A DNA stretch of 64,000 nt from Brachypterus glaber (GCA_958510825.1 OY294045.1:7367916-7431915); one strand, 5' to 3'; counted from the first letter of the stretch, positions 46,900 to 58,322 are shown. Notes: generated by a model not told the origin, from the letters alone. Translations and numbers: made by a program.

Positions 46900-47770
46900 A
46901 TCAATTTCACACAAGTGACAAGGTTTTTGCACAGAATCTTGAGTCAACCACCTGTTTACATAATAAAGAAACAACTTTGAAGTATGGCTGTCATCAAAGT
47001 CAAAGAGTGCTGCCTAGTGGTGGTTTTGCTAAGTATTTGTTTTTTTACGGCGTACAACAATGAACTCATTTTTTTACTGTAAAAAAATGTGTTCAGTTAG
47101 AAAATATGAACATTTTAGTACGCTTGAAGAAAAAAACGTTTTTTTGAGTAATGTATTAAAAAAGGGTGCTTTAACGGGGAAAAATATATTTTTTTTTCAA
47201 AAACGTGTGTACTTAAACGCCCCCACATGGGATTTACATTTTTCTATTAAATCGGTTTTCAGAGGGGTGAAAAATCATTCAGAATGCCCTATAAAGGGTT
47301 AAAGCTAGTATGCCCTTTAAAAATAGGGCATTTCCAGGAGACCCCAAGGAAGACCGTTATTACTGTAGGACAGATTTTTGGAATGCCCTGTAAAAAGTTT
47401 TTTTTTTTAAATTTATTTCCATTTATAATTTAATAGGTTATATAGTTATTAATATCTAATATTTTTATGATATTAATATTTTTGATATAAAGCATCCCAT
47501 TATATAGGATATTAAATATAAGAAAATTTAAATTTAAATCGACATACAATTTTTATTTAGGTCTCGACTATTTCAAAGAAAACCAAATGCTAATTTATTG
47601 ATGATTTAAATAAAATTCTAAAAGGAGAGCTGCTTTTAAATATTTGACTTTTCTTTAATTTAAATTTTAAGAGAGAAACTAGAAATACTAAAGTTTTTAA
47701 ATTATATTATTTTGAAGAAAGATATAGGTACTTTAAAATAAATTATACAGATAGTCTAAGAGCTGGTGAC
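46900..47770. other. Unassigned stretch with a TGCCCT hairpin
   Basis: ATGCCCTTTAAAAATAGGGCAT lies at about 47310-47331 in split form and GAATGCCCT occurs three times between 47280 and 47395. The 80-codon frame at 47060-47302 shows no motif. Confidence 0.35.
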
Positions 47771-47775
47771 CATTT

Positions 47776-48229
47776 TTAACCGACTTCCAAAAAGGAGGAG
47801 GTTCTCAATTCGACGTGTGACTTTGTTTTTTTATGTTTGTTCTCGCATAACTTTGGAAGGAATGAACGGAATTTGATGAAACTTCTTACAACTTAAAGAG
47901 GGCATTCATGAGGTGGTCCCGTTTTAATTTGACGCTCGGATATACCGGTTAAGCCGGATAATTAAGATAAATCTAATAATTATAACGCAATTTCACTTAA
48001 AAACGGCTTAATTTGGTTCTACTACCAACAAATTTTTTAGAGAAATATCGGATAACTCGGATAAGCCGGATAACTTGATTAAGGGGTCACTCAAATATTG
48101 TGGCACACTGAAACTCTATTAATTGTCGCTAAACTTAATTCTTTGGACCTGTAATATTAAAATACCAAGAGAAAATGATAAATTTTGTGATTTTACCATA
48201 AGGCGTTATTTGATTATTACTTAACGCTT
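47776..48229 (-). repeat. Dispersed repeat of about 460 bp, copy 2
   Basis: Inverted partner of 44674-45136; the two copies enclose the reverse transcriptase fragment but at unequal distances, so they need not be one element. Confidence 0.75.
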
Positions 48230-48239
48230 AAAGTTTAAC

Positions 48240-48800
48240 AAGATTTTCTTTAGTATGTCGCTTAAAATAAGGTTGGCTGGACTCTTGGGCCCTGAAATAA
48301 AAATATTAATTTTATTTTTTAGAAATTTATCTTTATCACTGTTAGTGCTTGTTTGTAGTATACGTTTGTATAGCACTGGTACACGACTTGAAATTTCTTA
48401 TCTACATGTTTGTTTATTTTCTTGTATTTCGAATACCCATTATGTATTATATATTTATTATTTCAATCCTTAATTGTTATATTTTAACGAAGTAAACGTA
48501 ACTTACTGTAAGTACCATATTTTTTACCTTTTTATTGCTTATGCTGATGATAATTCCACGTTAAGATAAATATTTATATTATACGAGGGTTTATTAAATT
48601 AAACCGTATTTTAAAAGTTTTTATGTCTATGTTTAGATTATAATGCATAGTTTAATATAATTAATGCCTTTTTTTGTCTGCAAAACAATTTTAAACAAGT
48701 TTTTATTATATATTTAAAAAAAAAAAATCATATTTTATTTTTTTATTAACGAATTTTTAAACTTATAATGTTATAACATAATTGTTACATTTCTTGTAGT
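48240..48800. other. Unassigned AT-rich stretch
   Basis: The 72-codon frame at 48255-48473 shows no motif. Confidence 0.4.
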
Positions 48801-48807
48801 GTTCCTT

Positions 48808-48836
48808 TTGAAGAAGTTGGAATAAAGCCAACGAAA
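48808..48836 (+). other. TTGAAGA-stem-GAAACG motif
   Basis: TTGAAGA, one base, GTTGG...CCAAC perfect 5-bp stem, then GAAACGTCGG. Confidence 0.4.
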
Positions 48837-48934
48837 CGTCGGAAGTTTTAGTAAAAAAACGTTTTCTAATGTAAATAACCCTAATCCAGCCATCTACTAT
48901 CTAATTTTTTTATATGGTTTTTATTTTAAATAAA

Positions 48935-49129
48935 CTATAAACGAAACGATTGTTTTTCTGGTAGCAGTATTTGAGCCATCGATATTGTATCCTTTAAATG
49001 TGTGAGATAAACGAGTTCTTTCAACAAAAACGGGATTTTATTCATGCCGTGTTTATCGAGCTCCCAAGCCTTTGCCAGGAACAAAGTAGGAAACGAACTT
49101 TCCTGACAAATAGACGCTTTACTATAAAA
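48935..49129 (-). other. Unidentified 64-codon open stretch that looks coding
   Basis: On the minus strand, stop to stop, the frame reads about FYSKASICQESSFPTLFLAK, then AWELDKHGMNKIPFLLKEL, then VYLTHLKDTISMAQILLPEK and ends QSFRL. Residue composition is balanced (Trp, His, Cys, Met present), unlike the Phe/Ile/Lys-rich random frames around it. There is no start codon at the 5' side; TTTTATAG just upstream would serve as a splice acceptor, so this could be a terminal exon. I do not recognise the protein. It could equally be a remnant of an unrecognised transposase. Nothing adjacent supports a multi-exon gene. Confidence 0.3.
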
Positions 49130-49329
49130 CTAATTTATTAATGAACTTGTGCGCAAGCAGGGATGGGCAAACTATCTGTTTGCGACATCAATAAATTATA
49201 ACTGTGAGTTTTGCGAAGTTAGTTTCCTAGTGTGGGCAGAAAAAATAAAAAGTTTTCGATTCATTATAGTATGGTTTTAACAATCCGTAAAGATATTTAA
49301 TACTTATTATAAATGGTGTATTGAATTTG

Positions 49330-49445
49330 CCCAAATAGGGAACGTTCAAGTATTACGTAACGCAAATTTTGATCATTTTAGACCACCCCCCTGTAACGCT
49401 ATTTTCCTATACGTAACACTCCAAAATGACCCCCACCCCCCCAAG
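49330..49445 (+). repeat. Dispersed AACGTTCAAGTATTACG repeat, copy 1
   Basis: GGGAACGTTCAAGTATTACG, TTTGATCATTTTAGACC, a C-run, TGTAAC.CTATTTTCCTATA and AAAATGACC recur at 58778-58892. Confidence 0.6.
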
Positions 49446-49754
49446 GAGCGTTTATAGTTATCACACATAATATTTAAAGGCGATTTTAACAAAACATTTG
49501 TTCTACTCAGGTTAAACAAAAATGTTTCTTTGTGGCGTCATCCTATTCTGGAGACCTTAAAATTTATTTGAGTTAAAAGCTCTGGACAATCGATTAGATT
49601 ATGTAGGAGCTTATAAAGAAAGCTTAAAGAAAAATTGATTCTTCTTGTACATAGAAATAAAACGGTCTCCAAAAGAGTACTTGACGTTTTTTTTTTGAAT
49701 TGCAGTGATATTGGATCAAACGACAAGAAATAAGAGTCGAACAGAACAAGTGCG

Positions 49755-49795
49755 CGCATACTTGTATGCATATATATGCATGTATATGCATAGTA
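49755..49795. repeat. TATGCATA palindromic run
   Basis: Repeated ATGCATATAT-type motifs. Confidence 0.6.
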
Positions 49796-49817
49796 CTCGT
49801 TTAATCATGCTGTTGCT

Positions 49818-50232
49818 TTTAGTTTAGTTTAGTTCAGTGCGGGGTTCATGCCCTCAACACCTGGTCCCTAGGGACCTTTGTGTTAACCGCACAGACCTCC
49901 TCATTTCATCCCTGTTTCTTTTATAAAGTCAAGGTACGGTTTCAGGGGAGTGTTCATGATATATTGGTTCCAGCGAGTCGTTCCCAAAGTACTTCCATCT
50001 TAGACCTATTAGAGATGGACATTCACATATGAGGTGGTAGGGTTCTTCGTCCCCTTCCCCACATCTGCACACGGGGCTCGTAGTCTCTCCCATTTGGTGT
50101 CGGTGCTTGTTCAGTAAGCAGTGTCCAGTTATTATACCCGTTATTGCTCTCAGTTGACTCCTAGACATGCCTAGAAGTAAGCTGGTTCTTTTCTTGGTTG
50201 GTTCCCCGAGAAAGAGTGCTTTACTATACTGC
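49818..50232 (-). mobile_element. 5'-truncated non-LTR retrotransposon, 3' end
   Basis: Contains the C-terminal coding end (49929-50232), a 3' UTR of about 90 bp with CCTAGGGACC-type palindromic text, and a (CTAAA)n tail at 49820-49838. Confidence 0.7.
49929..50232 (-). pseudogene. C-terminal zinc-knuckle end of non-LTR ORF2
   Basis: Minus frame: KALFLGEPTKKRTSLLLGM, then SRSQLRAITGIITGHCLLNK and the Cys/His set CRCGEGDEEPYHLICECPSL, stopping at 49929. The order LLG.SR.QLR...GIITGHC.L..H..MG is that of the segment after RNase H in I/R1-like elements, and parallels 3243-3527 and the tail of 6700-7315, although the three copies belong to different subfamilies. The frame is open but lacks reverse transcriptase and RNase H upstream, where an unrelated MITE begins almost immediately (50238). 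Confidence 0.7.
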
Positions 50233-50237
50233 CTAAA

Positions 50238-50342
50238 CTAGAAAGCAGTAACTCCGTTTGCAAATGGCAGCGTTTTAAAAATATAACATCAGAGTTGACG
50301 TAAGAACGTTGCTATGCGACAAATAGAGTTACTGCTTTCTAG
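50238..50342. mobile_element. 105-bp MITE with TAAA target duplication
   Basis: CTAGAAAGCAGTAACTCCGT mirrors GAGTTACTGCTTTCTAG; TAAA flanks both sides (50234-50237, 50343-50346). Confidence 0.75.
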
Positions 50343-50429
50343 TAAAGGAGGGCAGGATACTTGACCAAACATTCGTCGTACTTGGCGAGTGGTTTTTGGA
50401 CTGACTTTAGTTTTTCTGAGTATATCTAT

Positions 50430-50669
50430 CTCTTCTCTCTAGAATAGGCATTTAATTCGTAAAAACTGACAATAACGTGGCCAACATATACATTCGTCTG
50501 TCTTACTCGCACAGCTTTGTTCTAACAGAGACAAAAATAACATTTACTGCTTATTGTTATTGTTCAGGCCTGAATATACCTACTATTTTTTTACAAACAA
50601 ACCGAGATGTTGGCGATGCTTTATATTAACGGTAAGCGTATTCTAGAGAGAAGAGTTATTAGTTCGTTG
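50430..50669 (+). mobile_element. hAT-type MITE, left end short, 8-bp target duplication kept
   Basis: Same family as 60352-60607 in the same orientation. ATATCTAT flanks at 50422-50429 and 50670-50677. The right end GAGTTATTAGTTCGTTG is complete, but the left begins at CTCTTCTCTCTAGAATAGGC and lacks the expected CAACGAACTAATAA. Confidence 0.8.
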
Positions 50670-50679
50670 ATATCTATAC

Positions 50680-51030
50680 TTTTGCAAGCATACGTAGAGA
50701 AAATAGAAAGCCATATTGTGTTAAAAAAACTATCGTTTAGTTTCATCCTATTATAGCTGCGTAGTGAGCAGAAGACTGAACCAGAAAAGCGTTTAGCACA
50801 ACTTTAAATGCTTGCAACTTTAGTCCCTTCGGGGCACCCATGCATGACCGTGCCCAGGCTTGTAAACAATGACAGAGTGCGTCTAAATACCTTTTTAATA
50901 TTAATTAAACTTTTTATCAAGTCAGACAGAGTAATTTTTTTATCAATAGGGATTTTTATTCATTTTGTTAGACACAGTGAAAAAATATGTGAAATTTTCC
51001 TATAAACCATGTCTCACACTTTAGAATAGA
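50680..51030. other. Unassigned stretch
   Basis: Nothing recognised. Confidence 0.4.
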
Positions 51031-51033
51031 TGT

Positions 51034-51115
51034 TCGATAGGGTGATTAATAACTGCCATACCAAAATTTAGGAGATTAATCTACATCCAAAAATATGAAA
51101 AAAATTTTTCTATAA
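51034..51115 (+). repeat. Fragment of the CAGGGTG-ended family
   Basis: AGGGTGATTAATAACTGCCA and ACATCCAAAAATATGAAAAA, as at 1661 and 8296. Confidence 0.5.
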
Positions 51116-51129
51116 AGGTTAGATTGGAA

Positions 51130-53330
51130 TATCAACATAATATTTGGAATGTATAATAAAAACACTGTACAATATTAATTAAATGTATGCATTTAAAATT
51201 ACAGCTTAAAAGTCTCTTAAAACTTTTCCATGGAAATAACGGTATTTAGCACGTTAAAATCCACATTAAATTACTAGTCTGGGGTCACACTGTCCCATGG
51301 GACTGCAGGCTTTATGTTACTATACTATAACGTTGGAGCTGCTTGATTGCTTTAAAATGTTATTAGCCTAAATAGTTACCTCAAAAACAACTTGATAATA
51401 TCACTGAAAAACTAGTCTGATAAGTCCAATACACATAGGGTATTTTACACCATAATAATCCGTAAAAATTAACAACAAAACAACAAAATATTTAATTTTA
51501 CAGTCAAGTGCAGTTTACACATCACAATATACAGCCCTTGGCCCAACAGTAGAAGTTATTTTTGTTCTGACATGATATGACACCTGACATGAACCATCAT
51601 TAGGTGCAATGTTGCCAAATCGCGCAATGACATATGTAAAAATTCGTAATTAAAATAATTAATTAAAGTATGTTCCAGGATGTAAAAAGGGCTGAAATTT
51701 TGGCTAAGTATTTATTTTTTATGTATCTATAAGCATGTAAAGTATTATCGTTGCAGGTGATTCAGCCCAAAATACGTTACCCTCATTTCAAGGTTATAAA
51801 GTTGACTGTGACAGACGGACGGACAAACAACCGAGACATCCTTTAAGAGTTCCGTTTTTCGTTTTCAAGATAACTCTATAAATTAATAATATTTTATAAA
51901 ATACTATTATGTGTTTTATATATTTTAGCAATAAAGTACTGAAACTGACAACTTTTTTCTATTTTCCTCTTTCTACAACTCATGTTTTATAGGCATAATT
52001 TATTTTTAACATCAGCTCCATATGTGGAATTTAAAATTTTTGTCTAAAATGGCCTATCGTAAAATTTTGCATGTGTCTGACAGCCATTTTTATTCACTTT
52101 TCTTTATGTATGCAGCGTATAGTAGACTGGATCCATATATTTTATAGTTCAAAATATTTATGTTGAAGTTTTTACCACCATCATCAGATCTGACTAGGGT
52201 TTCACCAATAATCAAGACTTTCCGACTCTTGATTAATTACAATTATATGATTACCACTATGTATATGAAAACAATATGGTTATTATTAATAATAGCTTTG
52301 ACTCTGTACCTATACATAAAAATATACAAAATCTACAAATCGTCGTATAAGAACAACAAGGTTTTAACTCTATAAATAATAGATTTGAGTTATGATGGGC
52401 TTATATTGGGATAAATTAGTACCTATAATACACATTTTGTTGATATTTTAAATATAAGCTAAAATAAATAATCAGTTGGAACTTTGATAACCTAAAACTC
52501 TATGAAAAGTAGTAGTACAGCAGTGTTCTGAGTTAAAACCATTTTGCATTAAATTCACATGTTTTTTGGCTGTTTGTTTTAATAAATTGTATATAATCAT
52601 TATTAAAATTGATAATTAATAGTTGTTTCGCACAAGTATTCCTCATAAACCTCCACAGGCCAAACTTTTTATGCGTTAGTGACATCGATGCGACTTTAGT
52701 TAATTTTCATTAACGGAGTACCTGCTTTTTAAATAAGAAATTTAAATCTAACTCTATTATCAGTAAGAACCTCGTTGCACTAAAAAAATCGCAAAAAATA
52801 GATAGAACATGGTTGTACTGTAAATAAAATGGGCTATGTGCATTATATGCTTATTTTTAAGTACAGGCAAAAAGGTAGTGAAAATCTTTATTCAAAAATG
52901 CAAAAAAGTGAAAATCTGAAAAAAATTTAGTTGAAACCTTGTTGTTCTGATGCGACTAACTGTCATATATTATACTGTACAGTATAATTTTACAGCTATT
53001 GGCGTATTTACACAAAAGAGAAAACATGAATTTATCATAAAAATATAAACTATTCTTTTGTACGATTCCGTTAAATTTTCAATATTTGAAAATATTCTTC
53101 AAATCGTAAAATGTCTAGAAATAGCAAGATATATTTTTATTGCAGTTTTATCAGTAAACTAAAATATATAAATAAAAATTGCCTCACGTGTACAGCGTGC
53201 TTTACATTTTATAATTTTATAAGGTTCTATAAAGAAGTTATAGGGGTTAAAACTTTAAAAAAATCGAAAAAAAAAAATAAGGAAAAGTTAGTAAAAAAAA
53301 GAAATTAAATCCGCCGATACCATACTTGGT
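51130..53330. other. Unassigned AT-rich stretch
   Basis: No gene seen. At 51805-51835 GACAGACGGACGGAC with a following AAGAGTTCCGTTTTTCG resembles a dispersed insect repeat end. Short frames at 52160-52375 and 53111-53308 show no motif. Confidence 0.35.
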
Positions 53331-53336
53331 ATTCCT

Positions 53337-53658
53337 AGGTATTTTGGCGCCCTGAATCAGATCTCGGGGTCAGTTTTGCCCCATCACGTCAGGAAAACGA
53401 GATTTCAAGGTCAGTTGGAGGTCAAAATGGTGATTTTTTGGGAGCGGCCCCGGGACAACATCTCAACGTTCAGGAAGTATTCAAGACCTACACAGTTACC
53501 CGTGAAGTTAACAGGTCGCTTGAGATACTGTCACGGGGCCACTTCCAAAAAATCACCATTTTGACCTCAAATGACCTTGAAATCTCGATTTCCTGACGTG
53601 ATGGGGCAAAACTGACCCCGGGATCTGATTCAGGGCGCCAAAATACCTAGGAATACCA
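53337..53658. mobile_element. Near-perfect 322-bp foldback
   Basis: From TGGTATTCCTAGGTATTTTG at the left to CAAAATACCTAGGAATACCA at the right, arms of about 140 bp match with only scattered differences; the spacer is about 40 bp. GC content is well above the surroundings. No coding: the 62-codon frame is a palindrome shadow. Confidence 0.9.
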
Positions 53659-53659
53659 T

Positions 53660-54120
53660 AGTCCGGTCAAATAGTCCTGACTTTTTTTTTGTAAACCTGT
53701 GTAATTATTTGGAAAAATACATAAAAATAACTTTTTTTTGTAAAACAAGTAGAAAGTAAAAAGAGCCCCCTATCCATTGGAAATCGTATAATGTGTATAC
53801 AATTTCCTTATAATAATTTACTCTATCATCATCATCTTATATCGATTTTTTTGCTTCGAACGTCGGTGAGAAGCAAAATAACATGACATTCACGTGAAAG
53901 CCACGTTAATATGTGACATGCGGTATATTCACAGCGTTGCTAAATATTTGTTATTAAATAACATGGTTGTCACGTCACACGTGATACGTTGCAAATGTGA
54001 TGTTAAATACATGTTATTTTTCAATATTATGTGATGTTATGATTTAGTTTAAAAATACACCCAAAAGTGATGTTAATTTCTTGTAATATAACATCCCTTG
54101 CTACCTGGGAAGTGACTCAC
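53660..54120. other. Unassigned, with recurrent GTGATGTTA and CACGTG
   Basis: GTGATGTTA occurs at about 53999, 54032 and 54067; CACGTGA and ACACGTGAT occur at 53891 and 53976. The end CTTGCTACCTGGG resembles the ends of some insect elements. Confidence 0.3.
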
Positions 54121-54201
54121 TGAGTATTAACAGCGTCGACATGACATTCCGCTTGGTGAACAATAGTTTAAAGTGTCTATTTACTTGAAAAATAGTTATT
54201 T

Positions 54202-54251
54202 TCTTAACTAGTGTATTAAGTGGATAAAATCACTTAATACACGAGTTGAGA
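54202..54251. repeat. Hairpin with 21-bp nearly perfect arms
   Basis: TCTTAACTAGTGTATTAAGT and ACTTAATACACGAGTTGAGA around GATAAAAT. Confidence 0.8.
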
Positions 54252-54259
54252 ATTTAATT

Positions 54260-54940
54260 TTATCCAATACCTTTTATTTTTAAATAAAAATCTATAATTT
54301 TGCGAAAAATTATGTCAAAAATATTAAGATTAAGTTTTCTTAATACTAAAATAATAGGTAGCCATGGCCTAAGTATGCCTATTAAAAATAAACAATTGCT
54401 AGTTTTACATTTCTTACAAACGTCAAAATGGACTTTTTGTGATGACAGAATTTTTAATAAAAACAGTATTTTATTCAAAAACTAAAGAATAATTTGGGGT
54501 TTTCTTTAATTTTTATGGTTTAGTTAACGTGCTTCTATTTATAGAATAGTTATAATACTTAATTAATAGGGTATGTAACTAATTTTGGGTGAGATCAAAA
54601 GCTGTACGTAAAAGAGTGGGTGAAAAATTTTTTAGTCACTATTGGAAAAAAACTAACTTTTGACATTTAAAATAGTGCTCAAAACAAGTGTTTCTGTGAA
54701 GGTGTTGAATAAATAACTTTTTTTATAAAACAACAAGTATCTACTGCAGTGTAATTATAATTAGAAAAAAAAAATAAAAAAAAGGACAATTGAACCGTAG
54801 TTTTTTCTGTTAAATCTATAATCACGATGCGGATGTATTACTAGATTTAAACAGGATCGTAAATTAACGGAAATGTAAATAAATTATTAACGGACAGAGG
54901 ACAATGTTATTCAGCAGGACTACCAGGAATTAGTCCTGAC
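54260..54940. other. Unassigned AT-rich stretch
   Basis: Overlapping antisense frames at 54260-54485 look accidental. Confidence 0.4.
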
Positions 54941-54944
54941 AACA

Positions 54945-56470
54945 GTAATCACAATCTCATAAAAGTCATACATTATTCAGCTGCGGAACTACTATCGCCT
55001 TCTGTTTAGGTGAATTACTAACGATACGAAATAAATTAGTTCACGAAGATGCTAACAGATGCTTAATCCTGGGAAAAAGAAGAAGAAGAAAATACACAGG
55101 CCTGCTATGAGAAACCTGTCTTAGATTTAATAGGTAATCATAATCTCACAAAAGTTATACATTATTCAGCTGCGGAACTACTATCGCCTTCTGTTTAGGT
55201 GAATTACTAACGATACAGAATAAATTAGTTCACGAAGATGCTAACAGATGCTTAATCCTGGGAAAAAGAAGAAGAAGAAAATACACAGGCCTGTTATGAA
55301 AAACCTGTCTTAGATTTAAAAGGTAATCATAATCTTACAAAATTTATACATTATTCAGCTGCGGATAAACTACTATCGCCTTCTGTTTAGGTAAATTACC
55401 AACGATACAGAATAAATTAGTTCACGAAGATGCTAACAGATGCTTAATCCTGGGAAAAAGAAGAAGAAGAAAATACACAGGCCTGCTATGAAAAACCTGT
55501 CTTAGATTTAAAAGGTAATCATAATCTCACAAAAGTTATACATTATTCAGCTGCGGAATAACTACTATCGCCTTCTGTTTAGGTGAATTACCAACGATAC
55601 AGAATAAATTAGTTCACAAAGATGCTAACAGATGCGTAATCCTGGGAAAAAGAAGAAGAAGAAGGCCTGCTATGAAAAACCTGTCTTAGATTTAAAAGGT
55701 AATCATAATCTCACAAAAGTTATACATTATTCAGCTGCGGAATAACTACTATCGCCTTCTGTTTAGGTGAATTACCAACGATACAGAATAAATTAGTTCA
55801 CAAAGATGCTAACAGATATTAATCCTGGGAAAAAGAAGGAGAAAATACACAGGCCTGCTATGCAAAACCGGAAAAACCTGTCTTAGCTTTAAAAGGTAAT
55901 CATAATTTCACAAAAGTTATACATTATTCACCTGCGGATAAACTACTATCGCCTTCTGTTTGGGTGAATTACTAACGATACAGAATAAATTAGTTCACGA
56001 AGAAGCTAACATATGCTTAATCCTGGGAAAAAGAAGAAAAAGAAAATACACAGGCCTGCTATGAAAAACCTGTCTTAGATTTAAAAGGTAATCATAATCT
56101 TACAAAAGTTATACATTATTAACTGCGGATAAAAATCGCATTCTGTTTAGGTGAATTACTAATGATACAAAATAAATTAGTTCAAAAAAGATGCTAACAG
56201 ATGATCAATCCTGGGAAAAAGTATACTTCTATAGAAGAAAAAAATACACAGGCCAGCGATAAAACCTGTCTTACATTTAAAAGGTAATCACAATCTCACA
56301 AAAGTTATATTATTCAGCTGCGGATAAACTACCGTCGCCTTCTGTTTAGGTAAATTACTAACGATACAGAATAAATTAGTTTACGAAGATGCTAAAAGTA
56401 GTCGATTCTGGGCAAAGAAAAACAAAAAAAAAATACACAGGCCTGCGACGAAAAACCTGTCAGATTTTAA
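54945..56470 (+). repeat. Eight tandem units of about 190 bp
   Basis: GTAATCA marks the unit starts at 54945, 55134, 55323, 55515, 55699, 55896, 56098 and 56284 (periods 184-202). Each contains CATTATTCAGCTGCGG, TCGCCTTCTGTTTAGGTGAA, AGATGCTAACAG, CCTGGGAAAAAGAAGAAG and AAACCTGTCTTAGATTTAAA. The (GAAGAA) part varies in length and the last units are most diverged, as at the edge of a satellite array. Confidence 0.9.
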
Positions 56471-56479
56471 AGTACAGTT

Positions 56480-56980
56480 CTTTCAAAATTATTTTTTTTC
56501 TATTTTCATGTATTTAAATCATTTAAAAACAGATAGTGTTTTTTTCTTACCCCTGAATTTAAATTATAAAGCTATAAGCAACACATAATCCATTTTAAGA
56601 AATTTAATTTTAAGTTAAAAAATGCCTTTTTAACCAGATGTTTTATCAAATGCCTTGGAGTACATTAATGTATTTTTTTTCTAAAAACGCAAAATAGAAA
56701 TAAAACATGTAGGTTGTAGCCTTTTTATCCATAGTGATAATAAACAGAGTTTATATATTATAGAGAAATATAAGTATTATTAATAATATAAGTATATAAA
56801 TAATTATTTAGTATGTTTTCTAATTTAAAATCATGTTTTATGCATAAACTACACGACAGAAAAAAATAAGCTCATATTCGTAATCAGCACCCCGAAATAT
56901 ACTAAAAACAGTTACTTATTAAATGTATGACAGGTTTTTTTGACCCAAAATTCGCAAAAAGATCAAAATATATGGTACGT
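56480..56980. other. Unassigned AT-rich stretch
   Basis: Nothing recognised. Confidence 0.4.
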
Positions 56981-56986
56981 TGTACT

Positions 56987-57276
56987 GCTATGGCTGCGTT
57001 CACTGAAAACAGCTAAACTAATCAAAAGTCATCAAATGATAAGTTTTGCTAGCAAACTGCTGAACGGCTGATATCTGTCACAAATATCCACAAAAAGTAC
57101 ATTCCCGCGCTTTTATAAAAGCAGTCACAACTAATCATCTCAAAACATTGATGAGGAATAATTCAGCGACATCAGATGCGACAGATTCTGTCAATCGAAA
57201 CTGATCATAACGTTCAGTAGTGATTTGACAGCTTTTGATGAGTTTTGCTGTTTCCATTGAACGCAGCCAATAAGTA
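56987..57276. mobile_element. Palindromic MITE with GGCTGCGTTCA ends
   Basis: TATGGCTGCGTTCACTGAAA with AATCAAAAGTCATCAAATG mirrors GACAGCTTTTGATGAG and CATTGAACGCAGCCAATA. The frame at 57135-57380 runs through it and is not a gene. Confidence 0.7.
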
Positions 57277-57355
57277 GCACCTAAATGTAGCAATATCGTG
57301 GTTCTATTGGTCACCCTATTTAGTAAGTTTTTTGTTGTATTTATATTTGATCTAC

Positions 57356-58138
57356 CCGGCGTATTTCCAGTTATAGTCAAGTCTTCAAGTTAATAAAAGA
57401 GGCTTTACCTGGAAATAATTCAGGGTTTGGACTTTTTGGTTTACTAGGTAGGGTTTAAGGCCGAAAATAAATAATTTTGCGACATTGAACTCGATTTGGA
57501 ACTATCATTTTTTTAACTTATTTTTCACAAAAAACAGACTTTTTAAAATATCTCAAGATCGGAGCATCCTAGAAAAAAAAAACTTTTGATATGAAAATAA
57601 AGAGGACCAAATCTCCAACATTTTTTGTGTCAGATATTTTTTTGTACGACTTATAGCTAATTCACGGCACCGCCTTAAACGTTACACTGTAGGGTTTTAG
57701 ATTTTTTCTTTATGACTCGGTTAGGAAGGTTTTTTTATGCTTAATACAATGGTGATTCAATCAAAAATCGGTTTACTCGAAATAATGGGGCACAAATGTG
57801 TGAATAATTAAAAAAAAATTATTTTACGTAAATTAAAAATAAAGTGCCAGATAGATTTTTTTAATTTTTACCGACGATAAAGAACAATTTTGGTTTTTCG
57901 AAAAAAACTTAAAAATCTAAAAACGGTAACGTTTAAGAGATATTTTAAAAATCCGTTTTTGTGAAAAACACGTTAAAAACATAATAGTTCCAAATCGAGT
58001 TCAACGTCGCAAAGTTATTTTTTTATTTGCGGTCTTAAACCCTACCCAATAATCCGAAAATCAAAACACCCTGAATTATTTCCAGGTAAAGCCTCTTTTA
58101 TTGACCTGAAGACTGGACTACAACTGGAAATACTCCGG
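57356..58138. mobile_element. 783-bp long-TIR element, copy 1
   Basis: CCGGCGTATTTCCAGTTATA, AAAAGAGGCTTTACCTGG and AAATAATTCAGGG at the left are mirrored at the right; arms extend some 300 bp each. CTAC stands at 57352-57355 and 58139-58142, a likely 4-bp duplication. Copy 2 is at 61885-62671. Confidence 0.8.
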
Positions 58139-58302
58139 CTACTGTTGATCTATTGTGTAGGCCAAAATCACAGTTTCACATGGTTAGGCAAATAGATTTG
58201 AGCTTTGTATAAAAATTATAAACCTGATTTAATGGCCATTTTCAATCAAATAAAATTCGGACAAACAACATACATAGGATATATCGTCGGTGATACTGCA
58301 AG

Positions 58303-58322
58303 ATAGATAGATAGATATATTT
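58303..58322 (+). repeat. (GATA)n microsatellite
   Basis: Short tetranucleotide run. Confidence 0.8.

Noticed and set aside
54945..56470. CRISPR-like regular repeats
   Set aside because: Whole units of about 190 bp are repeated without unique spacers; it is a tandem repeat in a eukaryote.
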